From Thalassoglobus neptunius (GTDB lineage Bacteria > Planctomycetota > Planctomycetia > Planctomycetales > Planctomycetaceae): DNA of 64,000 nucleotides. The notes under the pieces are model-generated. The model did not search any database. It was not told the DNA's origin and worked only from the letters and a program-made list of their open reading frames with translations. Of the stretch, positions 46,532-53,963 are shown in pieces. The stretch is from assembly GCF_007859735.1 (NCBI RefSeq), contig NZ_SIHI01000015.1, forward strand, positions 23,739-87,738, read 5' to 3'. A program made the position numbers and the translations under genes. How positions within the stretch are numbered: position 1 is the first letter of the stretch; each line of letters starts with the position of its first letter.

Positions 46532-47352
46532 TCACGAGTCAGTGTCGTCATCGCGAAGATGGTCCAGATAAGTTTGAACGGATCTCGAGACAACCTCTCC
46601 GCCGTTTGCGAGCACTTCTCGATCTTCGAATGCTCCGTAGATACGCTCAAACGACATCGCTCCGAGCGTCTGGCCAATTCGCTGGACCGTTCTTGCCGAA
46701 AGCGGAATCATGTTGGGATAGCTGTAAAGGAAGGAAACACGCTTCGTGTCCGCGGCTACTTGCACGATGTCTCCGCTCAGTAAGACCCCCTGTCCGTCGT
46801 GCGTCGATTCCCAATGAAGAACCGTTCCGCCCGGAAAGTGACCTCCCAGGCGGATGAGTTCGATGCCATCGCAGATTGGAAGAGTGTCTCCATCCCAAAA
46901 CTGAAGGTTCTTGTGGGGCGCATCACCCACTCACGATCATCGGAATGGAGATGGACCGGCGCATCGAATTCCTCAGCCCAGTCCTGCATTGTGGTGTAGT
47001 AATGCGGGTGAGAAATCGCAATTCCCTTCAATCCCCCCAAAGCATGAATCAGGTGCCGCGTTGCATCATCGAGAAGAGCGATGCAATCCCAAAGGTAATT
47101 GCCTTCAGGAAGAGTCAGCAGAAAGGCTCTCTGACCAATTCCGAACTTCGGCGTCGTACGGATTTCGAAGAGGTTGGGTTCGTGCTGCTTCCAGAGATTT
47201 GCGTACCGACCCGGGAGCGATTCTCGCGTCGTCCATTCCTGTCCCGATCGCGGGACGAATTGACGATCGTCGCAACAGATGGGGCACGAATTCGGTGGTT
47301 CGGGACGATCGTCGAATGATGTTCCGCAGGTTCTGCAAATGAATATCGTCAT
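46532..47352 (-). pseudogene. Zinc-ribbon metallo-beta-lactamase-fold protein, frameshifted
   Basis: Two overlapping minus-strand frames together encode one MBL-family protein of about 273 residues. Frame 1 starts at ATG 47352 with GAGG upstream. It gives a rubredoxin-like zinc ribbon (C6-x2-C9, C23-x2-C26) and the MBL first half, with ISHPHYYTTMQDW and the conserved segment HSDDREWVMRP. Frame 2 resumes with HKNLQFWDGDTLP and contains the MBL second half IRLGGHFPGGTVLHW, LLSGDIVQV and YGAFEDREVLA, ending at 46532. One extra base in the C4 run at 46918-46915 (minus sense) restores a continuous reading, so a single-base loss or sequencing error is likely. As read, frame 1 would end at 46777. 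The expected HxHxDH motif is altered to HPHYYTTM. Function unknown; it heads the set with ArsR and rhodanese. Confidence 0.85.
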
Positions 47353-47722
47353 CGGGACAAGTCCTCAGTTCGCCAAATGTGTTATCTCGATGTATAACGC
47401 GCAGGCTTGTTATATAAATGTATGGTTAATCGCTAAGACGAAAGACTTATCAAGTTGATGGATGTCGACTTCGTGCAATCTTGAAAGAAGCCTTCGTGTG
47501 TTTGAATCAGGCAATCATGAAAGTTTCGCAAGGAGACTTCAACCCGTCTGAGCTGTTGAAATCGGCTGAGGCATGGAACGGGGCATGAGGTGATTCTGGT
47601 TGGAATTCACAGGAATTTTTCGCGAAGACGCGACGTCGTTGGTAGACTCGAAGGATTGTGTGACAATCCAGTGAACCATTCATGGCACTCAAGTGCCTGA
47701 ATCAGGAAGGTGGCAAGATCTT
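47353..47722. other. Divergent regulatory region between MBL gene and small membrane protein gene
   Basis: About 370 bases, AT-rich near 47390-47440. It contains the inverted repeat listed separately. The rest shows no gene. An in-frame GTG at 47693 could extend the downstream protein by ten residues. Confidence 0.5.
47393..47414. promoter_or_regulatory. AT-rich inverted repeat, candidate operator
   Basis: TATAAC-N10-GTTATA is centred 51 bases upstream of the MBL-fold gene start. ArsR-type regulators bind AT-rich imperfect palindromes, and the neighbouring ArsR gene is the obvious candidate. The arms are only 6 bp. Confidence 0.4.
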
Positions 47723-48202
47723 ATGGCTGGTTACGAATTTACCAACGAACAGAATGCGACTTTTTCAAGCCTGGCTCACAAGATGGGATGGGTCGGATGG
47801 TTCTTCATTGTGATTGGCGTTTTCAATCTGATTGGAGCTGTTCTCTTACTGACGGCCATCTATCGAAGTGAAATTCCCGAGTCGTACCTCGAAAATCTGC
47901 CTGCCGAAGTGAAGACGGAACTCGGCAAAGCTGAAGTTCCTCCACAGAACCGGCTTTGGGGATTTGTTACCAATGCTGCGCTGGGGGGAGTGATCTATCT
48001 GTGTATCGGTGGCTGGACACGATCGGCGGCGGCGTCGTTTTCGCAAATCGCGACGACGGAAAATCGGGATATCCCGCATTTGATGGATGGTCTCTCTTCA
48101 CTCAATTCGATGTATAGCCTGTTTTATACGCTGCTGGTGATCATGTTGATTTTCTTTGTGGTCACAATGGGAATGACGCTCTACGCGACGATCATGTCGT
48201 GA
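47723..48202 (+). CDS. Small multi-helix membrane protein of unknown function
   Basis: A 159-residue protein with three or four hydrophobic segments: about 23-46 (WVGWFFIVIGVFNLIGAVLLL), 80-98 (FVTNAALGGVIYLCIGGW) and 127-152 (MYSLFYTLLVIMLIFFVVTMGM). A soluble loop lies between the first two. ATG 47723 is preferred (MAGYEFTNEQN), with GGTGG some 12 bases upstream; GTG 47693 is in frame. I do not recognise the family. It is convergent with the PAS/SpoIIE phosphatase gene, 49 bases apart. Confidence 0.7.
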   Translation: MAGYEFTNEQNATFSSLAHKMGWVGWFFIVIGVFNLIGAVLLLTAIYRSEIPESYLENLPAEVKTELGKAEVPPQNRLWGFVTNAALGGVIYLCIGGWTRSAAASFSQIATTENRDIPHLMDGLSSLNSMYSLFYTLLVIMLIFFVVTMGMTLYATIMS

Positions 48203-48251
48203 CTGGTATTTGAAATTAAAGATTGGTGGCAATGAGAATTGCGAAGCCAAC

Positions 48252-50423
48252 TCAGCGAGAGAAGTCCGTGGCTTTAATGACGACGAGAGTGATGTCGTCA
48301 CACTGAGGCGATTGCGAAACGAATTCTCTCGCTGCGCGATGCACTTCTGTGACGATTTCATCTGCGGGGCGGTGGCGATGTTTTAAGGCGAGATCGATCA
48401 GTCGTTCGTGCCCGAATAACTCGCCCTTCTCCGGGGTGTAAGACTCTTCGATTCCATCGGTCGGGAGAAGGATGAGATCTCCCGGCAACAGCTTCTTCTC
48501 TTCGGCACTCTCAATCCTTGAATCGTGAGTGATTCCGAGCGGAAGGCCCGTTGAACCGAGAGTTTCGATGTCGCCGTTTTCACGCAGCAGGAATCCTCGG
48601 TGACCCGCTCCTGCGTGGAGGAACGTCTGTTTCCGATGGTGAAGCCGTCCGAGAAGGATCGTGACGAAGTGACCGGAATTGTTGGCGATGTAGAGTTGGT
48701 TGGCGTGTGTCAGAACGGAGCCCGGAGTGAAATCGGGTTCAACGAGAGCCCGTAGATAAGCTTGAGTTTGAGCCATCACAAGACTGGGACCCAAACCGTG
48801 GCCGCTGACATCGGCAACGACAACTCCGAGCGTTTCTTCGTCGATCGGAATAAAGTCGAAGAAGTCGCCACTGACTCTCTCTGCTGGAAAAACGCGACCG
48901 GCAATATCGAAGGATTGAACCGCGGGAGAAGTTGCCGGGAAGAGTGACTGTTGAACCGTTCGGGCAGCATCAATTTCTGCGCGATCGGCACTGGCTTTGA
49001 CTTCGTCGGTAATGTCCTGGCCATCCCCGACGTAATGCGTGATCTTCCCGGTGTCATCTTTGAGGCTCGTAATCGTCAGCCGCTGAAGATACTCGGTTCC
49101 ATCCTTGCGTCGATTCCAGATTCTGCCTTCCCAGTAACCGACTTCTGAAATGGCTTTCCACATCTCCTGATAGAACTTGTCGTCGTGGCGTCCCGATCTC
49201 AATAGACGTGGAGTCTGTCCGACGACTTCTTCGTGCGAATATCCAGTGAGAGCGGTGAAGCTGTCGTTGACCCGAAGAATCGTCCCGGACCGATCGGTGA
49301 TGACAATGCTGTCATGCGTATCAAATGCGACCGCAGCGATTCTCAGATCTTCCCGGGTCTTTCGAAGCTTGTCGTTAGCCTGACTGAGATGCTCCGTCTC
49401 TTCGGCGACTCGTTGGCGAAGCGTCCGGTAAACCTCTCTTTGCAGCTTCTCTGATTGGTCATGGTCGATCGCAATCGCAGCGAGTTGGCTGGCGACTTCG
49501 AGGACTTCGAGTTCGACGGGAGCCGGGTGGCTCTGCTGGTCGTAAAACATTGAAAAGACGCCGCCGACGTCTCCGGAAAACGACATCACAGGTCGCGACC
49601 AGCACGATTTCATTCCCGTTCGATTGGCCCAGCCTGCGAGAGCGGTCCATGCGGGATGAGCACCAATGTTCTCGGCGCTGACCCGAAATGAATGCGGGTT
49701 GGAATCGACAGATTGCAGCAGGTGTTGACCGTAGTCCGTCTCTTCAAATTCTTTGACATTCAATTCCGGCAAATTCGGAGCAGCGAGAAGTTCAAGGCGA
49801 TTGACGCCGATGACCTTCTCGAAGATCGCGCACTTCATCCCGGGAAGCAGGTTTTCGACAGATTGGATGAGCGCACTCAAAGCGTCCGGCAGGGGAGTTC
49901 CTTGTGTGATATTGTCCAGCAATCTCCGTCTTGCATATTCAGAGACTTGCAGAATCTTCCGCTCACGCATGTCGAGGATCGAGGCCCGCAGAACATCTCT
50001 GCCTCCCCATGGCATTCTGACAAGTCGGACTTCACACGGAATGCGTTCTCCGTTTGCGTTGCGATGCCACCATTCGAAAATGGGCGTCTCTCCCTGGACT
50101 GCCAATTGAATCTGTCTCGCTCCAATCACTTCGGAGCGACCAGTCGGTTGGAACGGAGGACTCAGGTCGAAGGGACCAAATTGGAGCAATTCATCGCGGT
50201 CGTAGCCGAAGAGTTCAACCGCCATCGGGTTGACTTCGATGAAGCGGCCCGTTTCGGCGTCGAGAATGACAATGGCTTCGGGCGAATAGGACATCAACGT
50301 TTGAACACGCTGATCTGTCTCGACTTCCGTGCTTTGAGAATCTGGGGCTGACGCCTTGGAAGAAGGCTGTCTGTTCTCTGCTTCGACGTCTGAAGGAGTG
50401 AGAGGATTGCGATTGCCGGTCAT
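48252..50423 (-). CDS. PAS-GAF-PAS-SpoIIE (PP2C-type) phosphatase
   Basis: A 723-residue signalling protein. Domains in order: PAS1 (about 40-160, SPEAIVILDAETGRFIEVNPMAVELFGY), a GAF-like domain (about 180-335), a short coiled coil (about 335-375), and PAS2 (about 385-490, FDTHDSIVITDRSGTILRVN with a PAC segment). The C-terminal SpoIIE/RsbU PP2C domain (about 510-720) shows the metal Asp in SGDFFDF and VVADVSGHGLGPSLVMA, then LILLPTDGIEES and CDDITLVV. RsbU-type enzymes dephosphorylate anti-anti-sigma factors in response to stress. No anti-sigma or STAS partner is adjacent, so the target is unknown. ATG 50423 is preferred over GTG 50459. Confidence 0.92.
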   Translation of the reverse strand: MTGNRNPLTPSDVEAENRQPSSKASAPDSQSTEVETDQRVQTLMSYSPEAIVILDAETGRFIEVNPMAVELFGYDRDELLQFGPFDLSPPFQPTGRSEVIGARQIQLAVQGETPIFEWWHRNANGERIPCEVRLVRMPWGGRDVLRASILDMRERKILQVSEYARRRLLDNITQGTPLPDALSALIQSVENLLPGMKCAIFEKVIGVNRLELLAAPNLPELNVKEFEETDYGQHLLQSVDSNPHSFRVSAENIGAHPAWTALAGWANRTGMKSCWSRPVMSFSGDVGGVFSMFYDQQSHPAPVELEVLEVASQLAAIAIDHDQSEKLQREVYRTLRQRVAEETEHLSQANDKLRKTREDLRIAAVAFDTHDSIVITDRSGTILRVNDSFTALTGYSHEEVVGQTPRLLRSGRHDDKFYQEMWKAISEVGYWEGRIWNRRKDGTEYLQRLTITSLKDDTGKITHYVGDGQDITDEVKASADRAEIDAARTVQQSLFPATSPAVQSFDIAGRVFPAERVSGDFFDFIPIDEETLGVVVADVSGHGLGPSLVMAQTQAYLRALVEPDFTPGSVLTHANQLYIANNSGHFVTILLGRLHHRKQTFLHAGAGHRGFLLRENGDIETLGSTGLPLGITHDSRIESAEEKKLLPGDLILLPTDGIEESYTPEKGELFGHERLIDLALKHRHRPADEIVTEVHRAAREFVSQSPQCDDITLVVIKATDFSR

Positions 50424-50929
50424 GGCGTCGTCCTGCGTTTCGCATGCCGCTCGTTGCACCGGAACATTCTGTCCACCGTTTGCCTTAACGTCTGGGGCGC
50501 TCCTCGGATCAAAACTCTTTCAGATCGCCATCTTTAATCTACGCTTCAAGATTTGTTGATACAAGAGTTTGGTTCCGATTCGGCGATGTCCGAGCGTCGA
50601 CCGAATCCCTTTTCAGCTGAGTAAGCTTGCAGTTTCAGTCGACGAAATTGGAAAGAGGGATGTTATTGATGCATGTCGCGGGAAAGAAAGCGCTTCGCGA
50701 GCGGGCCGCAGAGAGCGGCGGAAAAGCGTAAAGGAGCACGGATAAGCGTGAAAAAAGTGAAGGAGCAATGTGTGACCATGACATTTCAAGGTGCGTCTCG
50801 ACAGAGATCACACATTACCCCCTCTATTCATGAGATCTGCAAACAAACTCAATCTGTGACAATAAATTGGGAGATTTGCCCAGATTGAGAAAAACAGCGT
50901 CAGGCCAAGACAGAGGGGGCGGAGAAATC
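50424..50929. other. Intergenic region between the phosphatase and first PEP-CTERM gene
   Basis: About 500 bases. It has a purine-rich, AAAGCG/GGAGCA-rich stretch at 50690-50770 and an inverted repeat TCAATCTG / CAGATTGA (about 50850-50887) separated by about 24 bases. Read leftward from the PEP-CTERM stop, that repeat is followed by GTTTGTTT and may be a weak terminator. No convincing gene was found; a 71-codon plus frame is not supported. Confidence 0.4.
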
Positions 50930-51511
50930 TCAGGCGGATTTCAGTTTCGACCGACGTCTGAGAACTGTGAGGCCAGCCAGAGTGGCTGTCGCCCAGAGAG
51001 TCATCGAACCGGGTTCCGGAGCGGTTCCCAATTTCGCAGATGAATCTCCACTAACGAAAGATGAGTCAGAGAGGCTTGCGTTGCCTCCATCCCAATCAGG
51101 GTGTCGGTTCGGACCGCTGCCGTTCGGAGGATTGTTTGTGTTCGGCAAGCTCGGAGGAGTCGGCTTCGCGAGAATTGACCGTGCGTCTTCCTGAGGGTTA
51201 TTGCTTTCGAGGAGTGCCAATAACTCGTCGAGAAGAGGGCCATGCCAATCGGTGCGGCGGAAACTACGCATCAGCTGCACTACGGACCGCCGAGCCTTTC
51301 TTTTGAATTTGCGTGCATCTCGAGCAGACGGGTTTGAGTCGCTGAAATCGAGAAGATCATGGACGAAGCCCACGACATTGCTCGTGGTCGAAGCGTCGAG
51401 CATGTAAGTCGGGGTCGGCGGGTGAGGAAGAATGAAGTCCGCCTCCGCGGATGTGGCGGCAGAAGCAAGGAGAAACGCGGTCAGAAGGGCCAGGGAGCGT
51501 CGCGTATTCAT
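50930..51511 (-). CDS. PEP-CTERM sorting-domain protein 1
   Basis: 193 residues. A signal peptide (about 1-24, LALLTAFLLASAATSAEA), a helical middle with a basic patch (ARKFKRKARRSVVQLMRSFRR), a Pro/Asn/Gly-rich linker, then the C-terminal sorting signal: PEPGSMTLWATATLAGLTV followed by LRRRSK. This tripartite tail (PEP, hydrophobic helix, Arg cluster) is cut by an exosortase during export to the surface or matrix. The body is of unknown fold. No exosortase is in the window. Confidence 0.88.
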   Translation of the reverse strand: MNTRRSLALLTAFLLASAATSAEADFILPHPPTPTYMLDASTTSNVVGFVHDLLDFSDSNPSARDARKFKRKARRSVVQLMRSFRRTDWHGPLLDELLALLESNNPQEDARSILAKPTPPSLPNTNNPPNGSGPNRHPDWDGGNASLSDSSFVSGDSSAKLGTAPEPGSMTLWATATLAGLTVLRRRSKLKSA

Positions 51512-51667
51512 AGGTGTGAGACTTTGGTGTGATTTGTTTCAGGTTGATACAGGCAATAGGCAGTCCTCTTCCGTGAGTTTCTAAAATCTGGCCGGTTAAG
51601 TGGGTTCGTCGTGATTTCTCCACACAATCCACGTTAAGAAGACTGTGAGATCTTTGTCAAACAAAAA

Positions 51668-51688
51668 CTCTTGACAATTTGACAAGAG
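51668..51688. promoter_or_regulatory. Inverted repeat CTCTTG-N9-CAAGAG
   Basis: The arms are perfect over 6 bp, with TTGACA inside the right flank and TGTCAA just upstream (51656-51661). It lies about 160 bases before the leftward PEP-CTERM gene and is an operator candidate. Confidence 0.4.
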
Positions 51689-51872
51689 ATTTCGGCGCCA
51701 GTGTTTCCTGAATGAAACGGAGAAAGTCCCGCTTTCTGGCTGAAATTACGTTCGCGTGCTGAGTCTTTAAGGTGGCGGGAAATGTGATGTTGAAAACGTG
51801 CCACCGTTGCCTGACTGCCACGTTTCAGTCGCCAAGAGGATGTCAATGCGCCTGTGAAGTGTGGAAGAAATG

Positions 51873-51886
51873 CATCAACGTTGATG
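51873..51886. promoter_or_regulatory. Perfect 14-bp palindrome CATCAACGTTGATG
   Basis: A complete 14-base palindrome about 175 bases upstream of the second PEP-CTERM gene. It has the size of a dimeric regulator half-site pair without spacer. Confidence 0.45.
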
Positions 51887-52060
51887 TGTTAAGCTGAGGG
51901 TTTTCCGTGTTCTGTAGGGTTTCCAGAAAATTCGCTTGATTCTTCTTGCTTCCGATCTTTGACGACCAGTATGATCAAAATCGAATTCGTAAGACCGTGC
52001 AAGTTGCGTGGGTTTTGCGGGTTGATGGGATCAACAAAGAGTTAACATCGGGAGAGTTAA

Positions 52061-52714
52061 ATGGGACGGTATTTGGGAGCGTTTTGCGCCACTTTAGTGG
52101 TTGCAGGGCTCGGGGCCAGCAGTGCGAAGGCAGATTTCCTTATTGGGGGTACAGCCAACTTTGGGAGCGATCCTGCTGAAGTGACAGTCAAAATCGAGGA
52201 CCTCGGAGGATCTCTGAAGTTCACGATTACTTCGATTCCCGCCCCCGGAACAGGGAACATCGGAGATTTGCAGGGTTTCTTCTTTGATGTGAACGACAGC
52301 AGTTTGCTCAGCGGCTTGTCAGTCACTGGAGCGGACGTCACCGGATCCGACTTCTCCGGAAGCACACGGAATCTCGGAAACGGAGTGAACCTGAACGGTG
52401 ACGGGAACTACAATTTTGACGCTGGAGTCAAAATTGGAACGTCCGGGATGGGAACAGACGATATTCAAACAACATCATTTGTCCTGTCTCATTCAACTCA
52501 GAGCCTCGACCTGAGCTTGGTGACAAGCCCCAGCTACTTCGGCGTTCGATTGACCAGCGTCGGGCCAGTTGACGGCAGCCGAGGTGGATCGAGCAAGCTT
52601 AAAGGCCCAGGAGATCCATTCCTGACAACAGTTCCGGAACCATCATCGTTCGCGCTGTTGGGACTCGGTTCGATTGGAATGGCACGTTTGGCCCGTCGTC
52701 GACGATCGAACTAG
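52061..52714 (+). CDS. PEP-CTERM sorting-domain protein 2
   Basis: 217 residues with a signal peptide (about 1-24, FCATLVVAGLGASSAKA). A beta-rich Gly/Ser/Asp body follows (FLIGGTANFGSDPAEVTVKI; VNLNGDGNYNFDAGVKIG) of the kind seen in many cyanobacterial and planctomycete PEP-CTERM proteins. The sorting tail is PEPSSFALLGLGSIGMARL followed by ARRRRSN. GGAGAG lies 6 bases upstream of the ATG. The protein is probably exported and cell-surface or matrix-bound. A terminator follows about 105 bases later. Confidence 0.9.
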   Translation: MGRYLGAFCATLVVAGLGASSAKADFLIGGTANFGSDPAEVTVKIEDLGGSLKFTITSIPAPGTGNIGDLQGFFFDVNDSSLLSGLSVTGADVTGSDFSGSTRNLGNGVNLNGDGNYNFDAGVKIGTSGMGTDDIQTTSFVLSHSTQSLDLSLVTSPSYFGVRLTSVGPVDGSRGGSSKLKGPGDPFLTTVPEPSSFALLGLGSIGMARLARRRRSN

Positions 52715-52818
52715 ATCTCAATACGCAACAATTGTCCGGTTCAAGTCTCTTCCCAGAGTGGATGATACGGTAAACAACCTGGCTTGAATCAGACACGATT
52801 TGATCTAAGAATGTCATG

Positions 52819-52848
52819 AACCCCGGCAGTCACCTGTCGGGGTTTTTT
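52819..52848 (+). terminator. Rho-independent terminator after PEP-CTERM gene 2
   Basis: AACCCCGGCAG-TCAC-CTGTCGGGGTT, an 11-bp stem with one mismatch/wobble and a 4-base loop, then a run of six T. Confidence 0.9.
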
Positions 52849-53012
52849 CGTTGAAGCGTCCATTCGACGAGACCGCTTTCGGGGCCCCTCGGTGCTCTCA
52901 CGAACTCAGTGATGATTCGCGATCTCGTGCGAATTCTGAATCGCTCATTCAAACCTTGGATGAACTCGTTCAACACAATCGCAGGGAGCGCGGTTTGGGG
53001 GACGACGAAACG

Positions 53013-53049
53013 AAAAAACTCTGCGACCACACAGTTGGTGATCGCAGAG
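53013..53049 (-). terminator. Rho-independent terminator after PEP-CTERM gene 3
   Basis: Read on the minus strand: CTCTGCGA-T-CACC...GTGG-TCGCAGAG followed by six T (A6 at 53013-53018 on the plus strand). It lies about 100 bases downstream of the stop at 53150. Confidence 0.9.
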
Positions 53050-53149
53050 ATGAAATTGCAATTCGAAGGGATTCTCAGCGTCGAGCAGACTGACTCACCA
53101 CAGTTTGATTGAGCGACCGAGAAACTTCTGCTTCGATGGGTGAATCGAA

Positions 53150-53716
53150 TTAAGAATTGATCTTTCGGCGTCGACGAGCAACCAGTCCTGCGATTCCAGC
53201 AACTCCCCACAGGGCGAAAGTTGTTGGTTCAGGAACAGTATTGAACGGGTCTCCCTGGTATAGAGAGACGTGGGAAATGGCTCCAGCACCCGGCCAGAAG
53301 TTTTCAATACTAATGTCCATCATTCCATCCCAGGAGATCGCGAATAGATACCAGGCTGGATCTTGGTTTCCATCTTTGACGAGCAGGTAGTTCGCTGTCG
53401 TCAATTTCGGACCAGAGACGTACTCGATGAGTGCGTTTCCGGGGTCTCCGACTGGATTGCTGTAGGTCGTCGTGTAGCTGGCAGCGAACGGTCCAGTATC
53501 GGATCCTGTCGCGTCCCCGTCTTCATTAGATGTGTAAAGATCTGTGGAATTACCGATCAGGCCGTCGAGGATCGTATTGATCTGGGCCTGCGACGTCTCT
53601 GTTCCGGTTGCGAAAGCCGGCGTCAAAGGTGTGATCGTCAGGTCAGCTTCGGCTCGGCCCGTTCCTAAGGTTGCGACCATTGCGGCCGCGCACAATATCC
53701 TCAAGCAAGTTCTCAT
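53150..53716 (-). CDS. PEP-CTERM sorting-domain protein 3
   Basis: 188 residues: signal peptide (about 1-24, LRILCAAAMVATLGTGRAEA), a beta-rich body (FAASYTTTYSNPVGDPGNALIEY; WYLFAISWDGMMDISIENFW) typical of PEP-CTERM lectin-like proteins, and the tail PEPTTFALWGVAGIAGLV followed by ARRRRK. It is divergent from the peroxiredoxin-kinase gene with a 247-base spacer. Probably exported and anchored or released by an exosortase encoded elsewhere. Confidence 0.9.
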   Translation of the reverse strand: MRTCLRILCAAAMVATLGTGRAEADLTITPLTPAFATGTETSQAQINTILDGLIGNSTDLYTSNEDGDATGSDTGPFAASYTTTYSNPVGDPGNALIEYVSGPKLTTANYLLVKDGNQDPAWYLFAISWDGMMDISIENFWPGAGAISHVSLYQGDPFNTVPEPTTFALWGVAGIAGLVARRRRKINS

Positions 53717-53963
53717 GATGCTTCTCCGTTGTTACCCGCTAACTCTTCCCTGGAAAGACATCTTCCCTGGCACTGAGACACCCACAAGCCCGACAGGTGG
53801 TGAGTTCAATCTGGAGGGTTTGTAACGCATCTTCTGATTGTGCATTTTACATCGGCGTGGTGAGTAAATGCAACTCTGGGGTTGACAGGGTTGGATTGCC
53901 ATGCAAGTGGGGGTAGTCTGTCGCGTGGAGAAATACCAGAAGTCCCAATGGAATCGAGACTCA

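Larger units (their letters stand above)
51512..52060. other. Divergent regulatory region between two PEP-CTERM genes
   Basis: About 550 bases without coding sequence. It contains two palindromic elements (listed) and repeated TTGACA/TGTCAA words at 51655-51686. GGAGAG just before 52061 is the ribosome binding site. It probably holds promoters for both divergent genes, but I cannot assign them. Confidence 0.5.
52715..53149. other. Convergent intergenic region with two terminators
   Basis: It separates PEP-CTERM genes 2 and 3 and holds one terminator for each. The remaining roughly 160 bases between them show open frames on both strands but no recognisable protein, and these frames run through the terminator hairpins. 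Confidence 0.5.

Noticed and set aside
50673..50888. 71-codon Arg/Lys-rich plus-strand frame
   Set aside because: No recognisable protein and no supporting start site; it includes an inverted repeat better explained as a terminator.
52830..53210. 126-codon minus-strand frame between PEP-CTERM genes
   Set aside because: It runs through two terminator hairpins and into PEP-CTERM gene 3, and has no homology or ribosome binding site.
53901..53963. Upstream ATG 53901 as start of the Prx-kinase
   Set aside because: The extra 21 residues have no peroxiredoxin similarity and no good ribosome binding site; kept only as an alternative.
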